DNA from: Yponomeuta sedellus
Lineage: Eukaryota > Arthropoda > Insecta > Lepidoptera > Yponomeutidae
Length of the DNA: 64,000 bases
Assembly: GCA_934045075.1 (NCBI GenBank)
Contig: OW203722.1
Location: 20,684,986 to 20,748,985 of the forward strand
Reading direction: 5' to 3'
The position numbers and the translations under genes are program-made. The notes beneath the pieces are model-generated. The model was given only the letters and a program-made list of their open reading frames with translations, had not been told where the DNA came from and did not search any database. Positions 19,140-30,775 of this stretch are shown here, in pieces (positions within the stretch are counted from its first letter, which is position 1; each line of letters begins with the position of its first letter).

Positions 19140-20465
19140 GTAACCATTAATGCCTAGTCTAACATAATTTAAATCTCATTTATATTGTAATAATATAATA
19201 CAGTTTGTTAGCTATGAGAATATACCTCGACTACAAACGGATATATTCATGTAATAGAAATATCGGAACTAATATGACACTTAATTAAATAAACCTAATA
19301 AGAAAAGTTTTATACAGAGCAGGAAGTATCTAGTATTACACTCGTGTGCTTTTGGCGAAAACCGAAGCCTTCTCTAGAGCCCGAGGTATATTGGAGGGGT
19401 ATATTCGAGGTATAAAAGCTAACAGACTGTAGTTTGGGTAGGATTGTTGGTGGTCTCGGGCAAGGTCGCCGTGTGGAGAAAGCCTCGTAGAGGGCGTGGG
19501 GTATCAATTAGAACCCATGTTACTTGGACCATGAACGTGTATTGTATCAGTGCAAGTGTAAATAACATCGTGCATTTGCTTACATTCCTTCTTAAATAAC
19601 ATCGTGCATTTTCTTACATTCTACGTTAAGTGCTGACTCAACATAAGTGCAACTTATTGTTATAAAACGGCTACTTGCCTACCACAATATCATTCTTTAA
19701 GGTTCTTTAGTCAACCCTTATAGTGTGTTGCCTTGGCCACAATTGTCCATCGGTCTGTACGTCTGTGACGTTGAAAAGCGAGAACATTCTAATATTTGAA
19801 AACTATGAAACCGAGTCCCTGATGTATAAGCCTTAGATCTTGTCTAGACAGGGCAAATACGCGCATAAAAGTCTCGACTCTAAATTGAGAGTTTCACGCG
19901 TTTGTCGTAGTATTCCGCGTGACTCCTATTTCACGCCAACACGCGTATGGATTGGCGCGTGACGTTTTCGGGGCGAGTCCCTTCTGGACAACGTCTTCAT
20001 TGAAGCACAGATCGGACGTTCAAAGGGCAAATCGGCAGCCCATCTTCACTTTAGCTCATACGACAACAGTAAGCGAAAAAAACAGGTCCGCCCGACCTCC
20101 CAGAACGCCGTTCGCACTCCAATCCTTTTACCCGGGCGCGGTAATGTGATTTAACTAAATCAGCCAATTTCAATAAGTGCCAGACGCCCGGAGGAACAAA
20201 CGTACATTTATTCTGTCGGCGATAAATCCCCGGGACGAGCGAGACGCGGCCCGATTGATATCGTAAATATTCCCCGCCCACGACGTGCGAGATGTTTTGG
20301 GTGTTAGCTAACGGCTTAGAAGAGCTGGGGCGGAGGCCTTGCGGAGCTAGGCCTTTTCAAATGCTACGCGTTTAATATAGAGATGATGATAGAGACAAAG
20401 TCTCATTTAAAAAACAACGAAAAACACGATTCCTTAAGACACGGAGGAGCTCAAAGGCTGTTTCT
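19140..20465. other. unassigned sequence
   Basis: Includes GTCCATCGGTCTGTACGTCT near 19750, like a dispersed lepidopteran repeat, and a moderate-GC stretch (19900-20350) with short mirrored frames but no domain. Confidence 0.4.
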
Positions 20466-20469
20466 GACG

Positions 20470-20640
20470 GTGAAATGAAATTTAATGAAAAGGTTTTATT
20501 GAAAGTAGCGCAGAAACTGCGGCTTAATGAAAGTGTCCCTTTCAAAGTCTAGATCATTTTGGAGAAAAAATGGACAAAAAAACTCCAAAATTAGTATTTT
20601 CAAAGTTCTTAACAGAGTTTACATAATTATTTTTAAATAT
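20470..20640 (+). repeat. dispersed repeat, also at 45548-45750
   Basis: GAAAAGGTTTTATTGAAAGT and GCAGAAACTGCGGCTTAATG, then CAAAGTCTAGATCATTTTGG; collinear in both places. A reversed fragment is at 43622-43680. Confidence 0.65.
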
Positions 20641-21179
20641 AGAACTCATGCATTCATTGTACTGGCTTTAATTTCAGACATTATTGTCATCTAAATAATC
20701 CTTTATGTTATAGTCGCCCTTTTGGCACATAGTGCAAATATGTTTACACAATTTTTGGTATCTCTTTCATTTTGCCCTATTATTAGAAATTAAAAATTTA
20801 AAGTTACGTCACGCATTATAGATTTCTTTTAGATTTCCACTTCCTATTTCACCATTTGACAAAATGCTACTACTGACAAATTTTTACCTTGCAAATTGTC
20901 TATTTTTCCTGTTTATTCGGATCAGTTTTTTTAAATTAACATAATGTTCTTGATATTTTATTGTTATTAATCTCAAGACCCCCAAAGTTTAAATAGCTTA
21001 TAGCAAAGGGGAAAACCTAACCACAGATAATTTTCTGCTTGTGAGAGGTATTTTTATAGATAAAACGGAGAACATTTGCTAAAGCGTAGTGAGTAAATTT
21101 AATTGGCTCTGAACCCTTAACCAGGCATGAGCAGTATGAATTTTTCATTTGTTTTGGACTCTCCTTCTGCAATATTTCC
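20641..21179. other. unassigned AT-rich sequence
   Basis: Nothing recognisable. Confidence 0.35.
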
Positions 21180-21300
21180 GATTTAAGGTTGCATGGAAGT
21201 GCTGTCTCTGTTATTATTTTCTGGTGTGTACAATAAAAATATGTTCTTATCTCATATCATCTCATCTTATCTTATGTTATCCTAATTTCAAGTGATAAGG
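21180..21300 (+). mobile_element. LINE-type 3' tail, TTATC-type
   Basis: AAGGTTGCATGGAAGTGCTG then GTGTACAATAAAAATATGTT and repeated CTTAT units. Better copies at 47600 and 49863. Confidence 0.6.
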
Positions 21301-21494
21301 TTCATTTTAATGTAAGAACTATTATGACATGGCCTGCTTAATGGTTAAAGTAGAATAAAATGCCATGTATACTCTACCGGTTAAGGTGCGAAAATATTAG
21401 AGGAAAAGAATGAGTAGGTAATTCCGAGCTTTGCGGAAAACATACTGTGATATCATTGCAAAGGCTACATATATTTAAAGATAAATAATTACTG

Positions 21495-21690
21495 TCACTA
21501 CCACTAGTAGTATTTTTTCCGAGCGCTAGGTGAGGGCCGTTGGTTACGCCATGTCAGAGGCCTTATGGACGGCTTAATAACTTCTGACAGTAAGATCCAT
21601 CACTGTCTTACAATCCTCCAGGCTAATCTTGCTGGGATGCACGAGGAAACCCGTTCCCCAACAGTGGGGACATACAAGAGTTGTTATCGA
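21495..21690 (+). mobile_element. SINE-5S, lacking the 5S-like part
   Basis: Starts in the body (TTTTTCCGAGCGCTAGG) and runs to CAGTGGGGACATACAAGAGT. Internal deletion of the GGACTTGGCCCCCGTGG block. Confidence 0.8.
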
Positions 21691-21772
21691 ATTACTGTGA
21701 CGTGAATTGTCTACAACCATAATTACAACTACGTATTTTACATAATATTATATTTCATAACTTTACGGCATA

Positions 21773-22075
21773 GAGCGGCGGTAGCGGAGCGGTAAAACTC
21801 CGGCTTCTCAATCCGGAGGGCGGGGGTTCGAATCCCGGCATGTGTGACTTTGTTTTCTAAGGTAAATACAATGTGTGAAGTTATCGTAGCAATACCGCTC
21901 GCTAACAGGAAGGAAAATATCGTGAGAAAACCTGTTTGAAGTTGTCAAATACCTCAGCGCTTGAAATTGTGGATCTTCGGTATAACCGTGCGCTTAGTAA
22001 TTAAACCCATCTCTGAGGGAAAGCTTGTGTCCTGCAGTGAGAAGCTTAGAGGCTATAAAAAATATTGTATTAGTG
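21773..22075 (+). mobile_element. SINE-A-like element with body type 1
   Basis: Head GCGGCGGTAGCGGAGCGGTA and GGGTTCGAATCCC, an almost complete cloverleaf. Then the body: GTTATCGTAGCAATACCGCT, TCAGCGCTTGAAATTGTGGA and GTAATTAAACCCATCTC, ending GTCCTGCAGTGAGAAGCTTA. The head differs from the 98 and 30109 copies, so heads have been swapped or a subfamily exists. Confidence 0.8.
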
Positions 22076-22144
22076 CATAAAAAAAATATCGACTGGACCT
22101 ATATTTAACATTACTCCTTACAAAATCTATTTAGAGTCGCCCAA

Positions 22145-22290
22145 GTCGCCCATTAGCTCAATTGGGAATGCGCTTGCACGGTTAGCCAGAGGTCGCGGGT
22201 TCGAGTCCCGGCATGGGTGGAATTTTTAGCCTCTAAATAGGTTTTTAAAATTGTCCTTAGCATGGGTTAGTGCATTAAAAATAACATAAT
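22145..22290 (+). mobile_element. SINE-I copy
   Basis: GTCGCCCATTAGCTCAATTG head, GGGTTCGAGTCCC T-arm, tail TTTTTAGCCTCTAAATAGG to ATGGGTTAGTGCATTAAAAA. The D-arm is slightly rearranged (GGGAATGCGC). Confidence 0.85.
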
Positions 22291-22299
22291 TACTTTTAA

Positions 22300-22855
22300 T
22301 ACACTAACCCTTCCAATTATCGGTGGAAACTTTTAATCACTGTCTGTTTTTATATCTGATTTGTAATATTATGTTCGTTTGGTTGCTAGTTTTTCTAAAT
22401 ATTAAAAAGAATAAAAAGTAATTATTTCAGCATTTTACAAGCCAGGTGAACCGTGGATAGACCTTAAAGTGATGCAAGCAGACCCAAGTTGCGAACATAA
22501 CGACCTGTCTAGGGAAGGTGTAGCCGGCTGATAACCGACGTACACCCTTCGACAGCAGCCCGATCCAGTGGTATTAACATAAACGCTACCGACATCGGAA
22601 GGGACTAGGTTAAAGTGAAGGGAACAAGGTGCACTCTTGGGAGATAAGACTCTTTGAAGGCGAAAACGGAAAAAGTAAGAGGGAAAACCGAAAGAGGGAA
22701 TGAAAAAAAGGAATATAAAAGAAAGAAACAAATAGAAAAGAAAGAAAGGAAAAAGGGAAAATAATTGTAAGAGCGAAAATTAAAAATTTATGTGTGACCT
22801 AATTTTTTTTTGTTTTTTAGGTTAGTAGACGTTTATAGAAGTTTGGCTCTACATA
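22300..22855. other. unassigned; purine-rich end
   Basis: 22440-22640 has mixed composition without a recognisable motif. 22640-22765 is strongly purine-rich on the plus strand (GAAAG/GGAAAA runs). Confidence 0.4.
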
Positions 22856-22857
22856 AA

Positions 22858-23287
22858 GGCAATGTATTCGGCGTACGGCCGGCCACATCTAGTCGGGGTT
22901 CCGATTCGTAGTATCGATTCGGAATCCTGTAAGTACATCAACACATATGTTTATTTTCTGTTCGGGATAGCATGAAGAGTTGAAGACTCTAGCTATTGAG
23001 TTGAGACTTTTTTCAGCGAATATGGACTACCATTTTCTGATTGCGATTGCATTATTGCTGTATCTTGCTAAGAAGAAGAAACGTTGCGAATTCCGTTTGA
23101 AACGGCTCTTTTCCGTACTCCGGCTACCACGCAGAGTTTCATAACAAGCGAATTCCGAACGGAAAACTGGCGCAAATATGCGGTAGGTTCATAGCTTCGA
23201 ATGAATTTACAGCGTTTGGAATCCTGAACCAATATTTCCAATCGGAATTCCGAAACGGAATTCCTAGTGTATGGGGCCGGCTTTATT
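22858..23287. mobile_element. short inverted-repeat element (MITE-like), about 430 bp
   Basis: The left end ACGGCCGGCCACATCTAGTC and the reverse complement of the right end (AAGCCGGCCCCATACACTAG) match imperfectly, and both continue into GGAATTCCG-like sequence. Non-coding. Confidence 0.55.
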
Positions 23288-23439
23288 AGATTCCTGAAAA
23301 ATATGTAAGGTAGTAAAAGTAAAAAAATTGCTTGCCACCTTTGCCACGTGTTTGCATACGAGACACGTCGATGACTTTAAGGAACTTCGGACTGCTAACT
23401 AGCTCCACAAATCGAAAAAAATCATAACTTGTTTTATAA

Positions 23440-23578
23440 TACGTTTCTATCTAAAAGAAAAGATTATTCTTTACTGTACACTGGAAAAACAACAAATACA
23501 AAATAATTACAAATGTACATAGTACAATTGGCAGCCTTATTGCTAAAAGCAATTTCTTCCGGACAACCTTACGATAGA
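23440..23578 (-). mobile_element. LINE-type 3' tail, TTATC-type
   Basis: The minus strand reads CCGGAAGAAATTGCTTTTAG, AATAAGGCTGCCAATTGTAC and AGTGTACAGTAAAGAATAAT, the same family as 47600. Confidence 0.7.
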
Positions 23579-24075
23579 AATGAGAAATTTTAAGAAAATA
23601 TCAAGAACCTAGGATCAAGGTTTTTTGTCAGCTTTTATACAACAAGTAATTATTGTTAAAAGGTGTCTATACAATGCAACTGTTTTTTTTAAACGCAATG
23701 TAACATATTTGTCAAGGTGTCACTTTCGGAAGCAGATACCACGTTTTTACATAAGCCTACGAAAGGGTCTGTAATGGAAAATAGCGATTATTTTTCTTTA
23801 CCCCTGCATGTAATATGAGTAGCGATGACCCCAGAAAATTGGGTTCGTAGCGTAATATTTCGCGGCACGAAGGGAAATAATAACATGGAAATTAAAGTTT
23901 ATTTGAATAGAATTGGAACATTGAAATAGTTACAAAAGCTAAAATCGATACAATTTTCTGATTTCTAGTCTTTTTGTGACTGATTCGACCTTCTAACGCT
24001 CGTGTCACACTGCAATGTAATTACTTTTAATGTTTGAATAAAAAACGCATAGGTATTGACATCTTGGTATCCTGT
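23579..24075. other. unassigned AT-rich sequence
   Basis: No gene or known repeat. Confidence 0.35.
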
Positions 24076-24079
24076 CTTC

Positions 24080-24155
24080 TTCTTCTTCAGGCTATATTAG
24101 TCCACTGCTAGACATAGCCCTCCCCTAATGAGCGCCATAGCGCAAGGTTGTGCCA
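24080..24155 (-). mobile_element. RTE-type LINE 3' tail, GAA-tailed
   Basis: The minus strand reads GGCGCTCATTAGGGGAGGGC then GTCTAGCAGTGGACTAATAT and ends in GAAGAAGAAGAAG, like 44606-44700. Confidence 0.75.
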
Positions 24156-24274
24156 TCATTGGGGCGTAATGCACCCGTATCCCGTGATCACAACAAAATA
24201 TAATATCTTGTACTTTTTGCACAGATTAACAGTCTTGTATAGTCATGGTACAACTTGACGACCTCGGTGGTGAC

Positions 24275-24360
24275 AACCTCTGACGTAGCGGTAGCGCATT
24301 TGCCTACCATGCGCAAGTTTTCACCCATAAAACGTGGGTTTTCACCCAGCTACATGAAAT
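24275..24360 (+). mobile_element. SINE-W head fragment
   Basis: ACCTCTGACGTAGCGGTAGC and TTTGCCTACCATGCGCAAG, then divergence. There is no B box. Confidence 0.55.
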
Positions 24361-24539
24361 TTCGTCAAATTATTGTTGATTCGAACTTTGATATTGATTT
24401 CTTCTTCCTTTCCTAGGCATTTTATCTTCTATCTTTTGTGTTCTTTTACGTTCTCTTTTTTTCTTATCATCGTCATAATTAGCCGGTGCCGTTCCACTGC
24501 TGTATCTACATATAAGACATGACACTGAGCCTAATCGTC

Positions 24540-24790
24540 AGCTCTTTTTTTCCAGTCAGATTGTCTTATAGGTGGTAAGGAAATCCTCACCGGCCAACTA
24601 CCGGTTGGCCGCCCCTGATATCGCTCGTGAGCTCTAGGCAGACGACTGGCTAGAGACCGCATAGGACAGATAACATCTTGACTGACTCCGACTTCATTTA
24701 TCGGAGCTGAACACCCACTGATGACCTGCTGTTGACTGCGCTCTTTCTTGTGTTTGTAACCTTTTTCTTTCCTTTTAATGAGATGAAATG
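24540..24790 (+). repeat. possible retroposon with a GAAAT tail
   Basis: Moderate-GC sequence containing a CACCGGCCAACTACCGGTTG palindromic stretch, ending in GAGATGAAATGAAATGAAA. The simple tail suggests a SINE or LINE 3' end; there is no second copy in this window. Confidence 0.35.
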
Positions 24791-25525
24791 AAATGAAACC
24801 TAACCTAACTCATTCAATCAAATCATTAAATCTGATAATGAAACAAATTAGTAGCGTCTTTTTAGAAATATACGTATTTCCATGAATCATAAAAACTGCT
24901 ATGATTTTTTTTAGTAAAATCTTCATGGTTGGTTTTTCTTTTTAATAGAAATTATTTTGACAGTTGGGAAAGAGAACGCACGAGTTCAGGAAAGGTAAAA
25001 AAAAGCACGAGTGTGTAATAGCCCCATCCCGCACGCTTTACGTCCCTGCAATACGCCAGTTTTTGAGCAACTGTATTAAAATAAACTTTATCTCTTTAAT
25101 CTCACTCGACCGAAGTAGCCAATTGCGAGTATATTAATCACTTGAACCTCTAAACCTCTTTCTTTCCATCAGCATTCAAGCGCTGTAAGCACGCTAGCCG
25201 GTTTCCAGACAAAAGATTTCAATTTCGAAACTTTCTTGTAACATAATCGCTGGCGTTCTGAAGCGGCCTTTAATTTTGTCGCATACTCGGCCCATGGAAT
25301 GCCACCCAAAGGCCAAGCCAAGACTGAAGAGAGATGTCTTAATGAGGAAGGGTAAATTAAGGCCTAGCGGTAGTTGGCAAACGCTCCCCCCGCTGTTTTA
25401 TCTGCGTCTTACGGGTCCTTCAGCAAGAACTCAACCCTGCTTCTTGTAAGAGCATAGCCCCTTGTCGTATTTTATGACAAATTTTATTATTTAGGTCTTT
25501 AATAAAAAAATGTATACGACGCTCT
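24791..25525. other. unassigned sequence
   Basis: No gene or repeat recognised; 25080-25450 has moderate GC and might be low-copy DNA. Confidence 0.35.
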
Positions 25526-25529
25526 CAGT

Positions 25530-25800
25530 GATGAAAAAGATTGGGAGGAAATCTGTGTCTAAGGTGTTCTAAAAATTCAGCGCTTGAAATTGCCAAGCCG
25601 CGGGGGTACGCGTGGTAATTACATTTATTTTACAAGCATTTTATTTTACAAGCGGCTTACATTTCACATTGACATTCAGCAAACATAATTTAAATTCCTT
25701 ACGTTGAAATAAATTGATTTAATTGATTGATTGATTGAGTTAAGACTATACTCTCTCTCTGAGAGAAGGTCTGTGCCTGAAGTAGGACATATAGGCCACA
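25530..25800 (+). mobile_element. SINE-A body 1 split by a TGAT-tailed insertion
   Basis: The left part ends GGTAATTA at about 25622 (from TTCAGCGCTTGAAATTGCCA). The right part resumes at about 25736 with CTATACTCTCTCTCTGAGAG and GGTCTGTGCCTGAAGTAGG. The 115-bp insert ends in TTGATTGATTGATTGA, a LINE-type tail. Confidence 0.65.
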
Positions 25801-26317
25801 TTAAAATATATAATAAAAAAAAGTTGGGTTTAGCTCTATTGATGAACCAAAACTGATCCTCTCGATTATAAATTGTACCAAATTTCTTTGGCGCTTTTAA
25901 AACCTTTCAAATTTAATCTACAGCCAGCGATGGGTAGGTAGGTACAAGATGTTACCTACTAGTTCAGCTTAAAACTTTTTACGGTTGTATTTTATGAGGC
26001 TGTAAAATTCCGTCACCAAAGAAAAATCAAGAGAGGAAAATGCAAAAGATGGCGTGTATCCAGTATCGTTGAACAAAATAATAATATTTACGTACTCGAC
26101 GTACACGGGTATTCAAATTCGCCGCCTCCAAGGATGCCAATTTATCTCCCGCGTCTAAAGAAATAACAAAATAAATTGTAATTCGCCGAATGAGAGAATG
26201 TCTCACAACATTTACGTGTACCTATACGTTAGAACCGGCGCAGTTTAAGTAAAATATAACTTCTTTCACACAGCACAATCACATATCCAGCCTTTATAAC
26301 TTTAAATTTATTTATTG
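25801..26317. other. unassigned sequence
   Basis: Nothing recognisable. Confidence 0.35.
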
Positions 26318-26440
26318 TACCCGGAACCGGCGTGCGTGCATGGAACGACTTATGAAGGTTGAAGAAGCGAAGGTGATCTGTCAGGATCGTGACAAGTGGC
26401 AGTCGCTGGTCTCTGCCCACCCCTCTGGGATACAGGCGTG
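26318..26440 (+). pseudogene. TATG-tailed LINE C-terminal fragment
   Basis: CCCGGAACCGGCGTGCGTGC to CTCTGGGATACAGGCGTGAG. Encodes an RNRRAC...VICQDRDKWQSLVSAHPSG-like end, then a stop. The tail is not expanded. Confidence 0.75.
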
Positions 26441-26599
26441 AGGTTATGTAATCTTGTGTTGTGTAATCTGTCCTTACACAACTGGAGAGTACTTAAATAC
26501 CTAGGATAATTTAATAACTCACAATAAGGAAAATTCCTAATAAAGATAAGAAATAATGTTCCTACCAGCACATAATTTTAAAATAAGCATGTTAGTTTT

Positions 26600-26760
26600 A
26601 AGTTCTATTGCCGCGCCCGACCTGTCGGGCCTTGTCCATAATCGGTGCTATACACTCAGTGTAATTTAAGATCTTTTTATTTTACATTTTTTTTTTATGT
26701 AGCCTCGATTGTGTCAAATTTTACATTATGGTGCAATAAATATTTTGATTGATTGATATG
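26600..26760 (+). mobile_element. LINE 3' end with a TGAT tail
   Basis: CGCGCCCGACCTGTCGGGCC hairpin followed by an AT-rich stretch and GCAATAAATATTTTGATTGA. Jockey/CR1-like tail; clade unknown. Confidence 0.5.
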
Positions 26761-27686
26761 TATTCATTTATTTCGAACGAATTCATATAAAGTTGTTAGT
26801 GATCTTATATAGTTAGTGTTAATAGAAATTTTTGTTCTAGTTTTTACTGTGGTGTAGGAGACGAATGTAGCTAATGAAAAATAATAGAAAACGGGTAAAA
26901 TAAAGAATAATCCGCTCCTAATAACAACTTCTTTCACACATCACATTCACTTGTTCTATAACTTTCAATTGATTTATTTTTATTTCACATATAAAAAATC
27001 TAATCTAGTTGTTTGTAATCTTATTCTAGTGTTAGTACACAGTAGTAGTTACCTTAGTAGTAGTACCTACGTTAGTAGTGTTAGTACATATTATTATTGT
27101 AGTATTTATTGTGGGTGAGGAGCTGTAGCTAAGGAAAACTAATAGGAAACAGGTAAAATTAAGTATAATCGTGAAAGTACATAGCAAAACAGTTTAAAAT
27201 AGAAAGTTGAATATTACACATCGAGGGTCATGACAGAGAAAAGACAAGAAAAAAGTGCAAAATCATAAAATGACTCGAAGAAGTCTTCAGCTGTACATTT
27301 TATGATTATAACGACTACGTTAAAATAATTTTTTATCACTGCTAACTCAAATCAAGATTACTTCTAACTTGTGCAATTTCTGAAACACGTTTTTTATTTT
27401 ATGAGATTTGAACATATTTGCGCTGCTGTCTGATAGATAATAAGGTAAATGAAATGGATATACTTATATGTAGATTTTTTTATTAGACGTTGTTTTTTTG
27501 TTAGACGTTAAGCTCCAATCATGTTGTCCCTGATACTTGTCATAGAGTAAAACATAGGTATTCTACCTCTATTAATATGTTTTAAACATTTATTAAATAA
27601 TATTTAATGTATTTTGTGATGGTCTACTTTTGCCTTTTTTTTCTGTGAAACTAATTTTAATTGTTAATTTTTGATTATTAATGTTT
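26761..27686. other. unassigned AT-rich sequence
   Basis: Contains a loosely repeated GTTAGTA/GTAGTA run at 27040-27100. A diverged direct duplication of AACTTCTTTCACACA-type sequence is seen at 26258 and 26927. Confidence 0.35.
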
Positions 27687-27687
27687 A

Positions 27688-27790
27688 AATGTTTGTGATG
27701 TCGCTGTTTCTGGATCCCACGACACAGGGTATCCTAGTGTAGGGCCAGGATGTATGTGCCTCTATGTAAATGTTGTGTTACGTTATTTTT
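27688..27790 (+). mobile_element. SINE-W body fragment, headless
   Basis: GTTTGTGATGTCGCTGTTTC, CACGACACAGGGTATCCTAG, then TGTAAATGTTGTGTTACGTT. Confidence 0.78.
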
Positions 27791-28660
27791 GGACGGGCGT
27801 TTATTTTTGAAACCTAACTGGAGTTTGTCTCGCACGAGTGCGTTTCAAACTCCAGTTTCGAAATTCAAAGCAAGCATAGGTAAACCGTGTTCCCATGTTT
27901 CAGTTTCCACAGTGAAATTGAGCCTCAGAAAACGCACAGACAAAAGAGCACGTCCCGCGAGTATCAATGTGGATATGGAGGATTTTTCCAGAGCGGGAAA
28001 ATAAATGCTAACACTCCATTACGGCGTCACACGACGCCAACACAGGAGCGGCTAGTTATAAATCATAAAGCATAACATGGAAAGCCTTTTCGCGAATGTA
28101 GCACTTCTATGGAGCATTAAAATCTCTGGGAGAGCTCGTGGAAGATAACTTAATGAGAGTCGACAAATTAGCGAGAGTCCGTAGTCGGAAAACATTTCGC
28201 TGGGGCACCGCTGCTGTAGATTAAACAGTGTAGAAAGGCCGCGGATTTTGTCCAGTGGCTCGGCCGGAAAGGCAAATTGAAGACTGCAAAGACTAACTAA
28301 TTATGCTGTGGATTCATTCATTAAATTACGCTGAGACTTAACAATCCAAAAGAAATTATCTCTTTTTGTTTCGCAACCAACAGCGGAAATCTTTTGGGGT
28401 ACCGTAGTCGACAAGGAACCATCAAAGTAGTCCATCCGTCTTTCTACAGCTATGTTCTCCCCAGGAGGCTATTCTGTATGAAGTTGAAGACAATTATAAA
28501 TAAAGGAGGCATTGAAAGCTTCAGGGGAAAGTTACAAAGGAGAAAAGTTTAATTTTTATACATTTTATACGTTGTCATTTTATTTTATTTGACTTTCTGA
28601 GCTAACGACTCTGTTGAAGTTTCGTTGCTAGTTTTATTGTGAGACCAATATTTGGCAGAA
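27791..28660. other. unassigned sequence with a small hairpin
   Basis: An inverted pair AACTGGAGTTTG and CAAACTCCAGTTT (27812-27856) is the only structure. The open frames are short and domainless. Could be low-copy DNA. Confidence 0.4.
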
Positions 28661-28663
28661 TTA

Positions 28664-28789
28664 CCCCCAGTTTCTTATACACTAACAACCTGTTAATCTA
28701 CTGTTAACAGATATCATTTTTTTTTGTTTGCACTTTGGCCAACTCACAGCTGTTAACAATAGATTAATGGCGTACCAGAAACCGGGGGC
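28664..28789. mobile_element. MITE family 1, TTA target site
   Basis: 126 bp with ends CCCCCAGTTTCTTATACACT and its counterpart AGAAACCGGGGG, flanked by TTA. A second copy at 48485-48598. The 3-bp TTA/TAA site fits PIF/Harbinger-type elements. Confidence 0.8.
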
Positions 28790-28854
28790 TTAAGTCACTT
28801 AATGTTGACCTTACCAGATTGCTCAACTCAATAAAGTATCAAGATCTTCAGTCT

Positions 28855-28960
28855 ACACGTGACCACGGCAACTGTAACGCTGCCGAAACGCCAGGAAATA
28901 AGGTAATTACGTTTTACCTAATAAATAATCGCGATTTGACCCGTTTAATACATGTATGAC
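28855..28960 (+). repeat. dispersed repeat fragment
   Basis: GTGACCACGGCAACTGTAAC, CTGCCGAAACG, GGTAATTACGTTTTACCTAA, AATCGCGATTTGACCCG. Related pieces are at 34390-34440 (reverse) and 45790-45890, and its GTAACG..GTCGAAACG core resembles the fold-backs at 43851 and 55147. Confidence 0.55.
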
Positions 28961-29002
28961 TATCGCGAATCATTAAGAAATACTATCATGATCTTCTTCG
29001 TC

Positions 29003-29266
29003 CTTCCCTCTTGACTGAGGTGCGGTCAAGGGTCGCTCGTTTCCACATCGAGAGGTTTTCCTCCATGCTGACCGCCTGGTACATGCTGCCACCGGCTGCC
29101 GTTTTTATGACGTCCAACCATGTTGTCAATGCCCTTCCTCTGGCGGGTTTGCCATCCACCTGGCTGGTGATCATGAGCCTTTCCAAACGATGCCTAGAAG
29201 AACGCACGATGTGTCCAAAGAAGCTGATTGCCTTGGCAAAACGTAGATAGGTGATTTTTTCAAACA
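29003..29266 (-). pseudogene. non-LTR retrotransposon C-terminal fragment
   Basis: Encodes RFAKAISFFGHIVRSSRHRL then GKPARGRALTTWLDVIKTAA, the FFGHI...GRxxxxW pattern of LINE C-terminal domains. It differs from the other LINE fragments here, so it is a separate family. 5'-truncated, no active site. Confidence 0.68.
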
Positions 29267-29267
29267 A

Positions 29268-29650
29268 AAATCTTTATTTCTCCATCCACAAATTAGTTGG
29301 AAAATTGCAGTGGTACAATATGGTGCAATAGAAGCGATTTGTGGACAGACTGGGTCCCAAACTAGATCAGAGATCTGTATCTTAGGATTTTGATGGAGAG
29401 TTCTATTGGAAGTGGTATATGCACATGTATTGGCAAGTTATAATGTTATCCCAGTACATGGCTGACACCGATTTGAATATCGCTAGGATACCATTGTTTG
29501 TTGTGATGTGTGACACTTGCGGAAAATATATCAACCGAGCAACGTCTAGCGTTTTACTATCATATCCACACTCTGCTAGTAGGCTGTAATATAGGCGTCT
29601 ACAGTCCTTGTTTACAACAATAAGTTCCAAGAGGACAAACTCGTTGGTTC
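29268..29650 (-). other. possible 3' part of a LINE or retroposed transcript
   Basis: The minus strand ends GGAGAAATAAAGATTTTTG, a polyadenylation-like signal. A 75-codon frame upstream (29403-29630) has no domain I recognise. It abuts the LINE fragment at 29003-29266. Confidence 0.35.
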
Positions 29651-29923
29651 CCTTTGCTGTCTAGGGGGTTCTCAAAAGCCTTTTCAAGGTATCAAGATAA
29701 CCGTCCTGATATTTTTTGTTTAAAACGTTAGAATATTTTTTTCTGGCAAAAATAGTCTCTATCAAGGACGCGCGATTCTACTCTATCTGATTGCGATTGA
29801 GGTTTGTTCTTTACGCTTAGCTTATAAACTTTTGATAGGTAAAGTCAACGACGGGTCTACAAAAAAGATCTTAGCAGTGTTAGTAACGAATAAATAGGAT
29901 ATTTTTTGATATTGCCACAAGAC

Positions 29924-30065
29924 TAAGGGCCGGTTTCTTAATTCACTAAGTAAATACCTAAGTAACGTTCTGTCACGCTCTTTTCTGGGAAATTCGATGA
30001 GAGAGCTTCACAGTTAACTATTTACTTAGCGAAATTGTCACTTTCTTTTCAGAAACTGGCCCTTA
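29924..30065. mobile_element. MITE family 3
   Basis: About 142 bp with ends TAAGGGCCGGTTTCTTAATT and (reverse complement) TAAGGGCCAGTTTCTG, plus inner matching ACTAAGTAAATA and TATTTACTTAG. No second copy in the window. Confidence 0.75.
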
Positions 30066-30108
30066 GTACTTCGGAGTAAACTCAAATAACTTGCCTGTAG
30101 CGATAAAG

Positions 30109-30435
30109 GGCGGTGGTAGCCCAGTGGGTAGAACAATAGACTCGCAAGCGGGAGACCCAGGTTCGATTCCCAGTACAGGGATGTACCAATGACTTGGTTT
30201 TCTAAGTTATGTACATTTATTTAGTTATAGTTGCAATGCCATTCGCTAACTGTGAAGGAAAACATCGTGAGGAAACCTGAGGGTCTTAGAAACTCAAATA
30301 TCTCAGCGCTTATAATTGCCAGTCCGCGGTTGGGGCACGTGGTAATTAAGCCCATACTGTCTCTCTCTCTCTATCTCATAGAGAAGACCAAGCTGTGCCC
30401 TGCAGTGGGACGCTTAGAGGCGACTTAAAAAAAAC
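30109..30435 (+). mobile_element. SINE-A, head plus body type 1, near full length
   Basis: Head GGTGGTAGCCCAGTGGGTAG with B box GGTTCGATTCCC, nearly the same as at 98. The body then differs from that copy: AGCGCTTATAATTGCCAGTC, GTAATTAAGCCCATACTGTC, CTGTGCCCTGCAGTGGGACG. This shows one head serving two bodies. Confidence 0.87.
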
Positions 30436-30436
30436 T

Positions 30437-30775
30437 TCTCTGTGATTAAATTACGAAAGGACTGCACGCATTGTAATTATTCGCAATGCTCACAAATAGT
30501 TAAATATTTAATCGACTAAACACAATAGTAAATTGTATCATAGAATTCATAGAAGCTCCTCTATGAGTTCTATGATAATACAATATTTTTAGTAGAATCC
30601 TGATGTAGCGACGGAGTTCAATTACGTTGCCCGAGCCAAAAAAATGTTTTGCGCCCGAATGATACACTCTACTTTTCATCACCCGTTATGACAAAATAAT
30701 GGCGCCTCTTGCATTTCTTAATTCAATAAAATTACCATAGGCTATCATATATTTCTTCCGGGATTTTGTAGGTAA
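30437..30775. other. unassigned with one hairpin
   Basis: ATCATAGAATTCATAGAAG faces TCTATGAGTTCTATGAT (30537-30576). Nothing else recognisable. Confidence 0.4.

Noticed and set aside
21777..21850. Functional tRNA gene
   Set aside because: Continues straight into SINE body type 1; no pol III terminator follows.
29011..29250. Plus-strand 79-codon frame
   Set aside because: Shadow of the minus-strand LINE C-terminal coding sequence.
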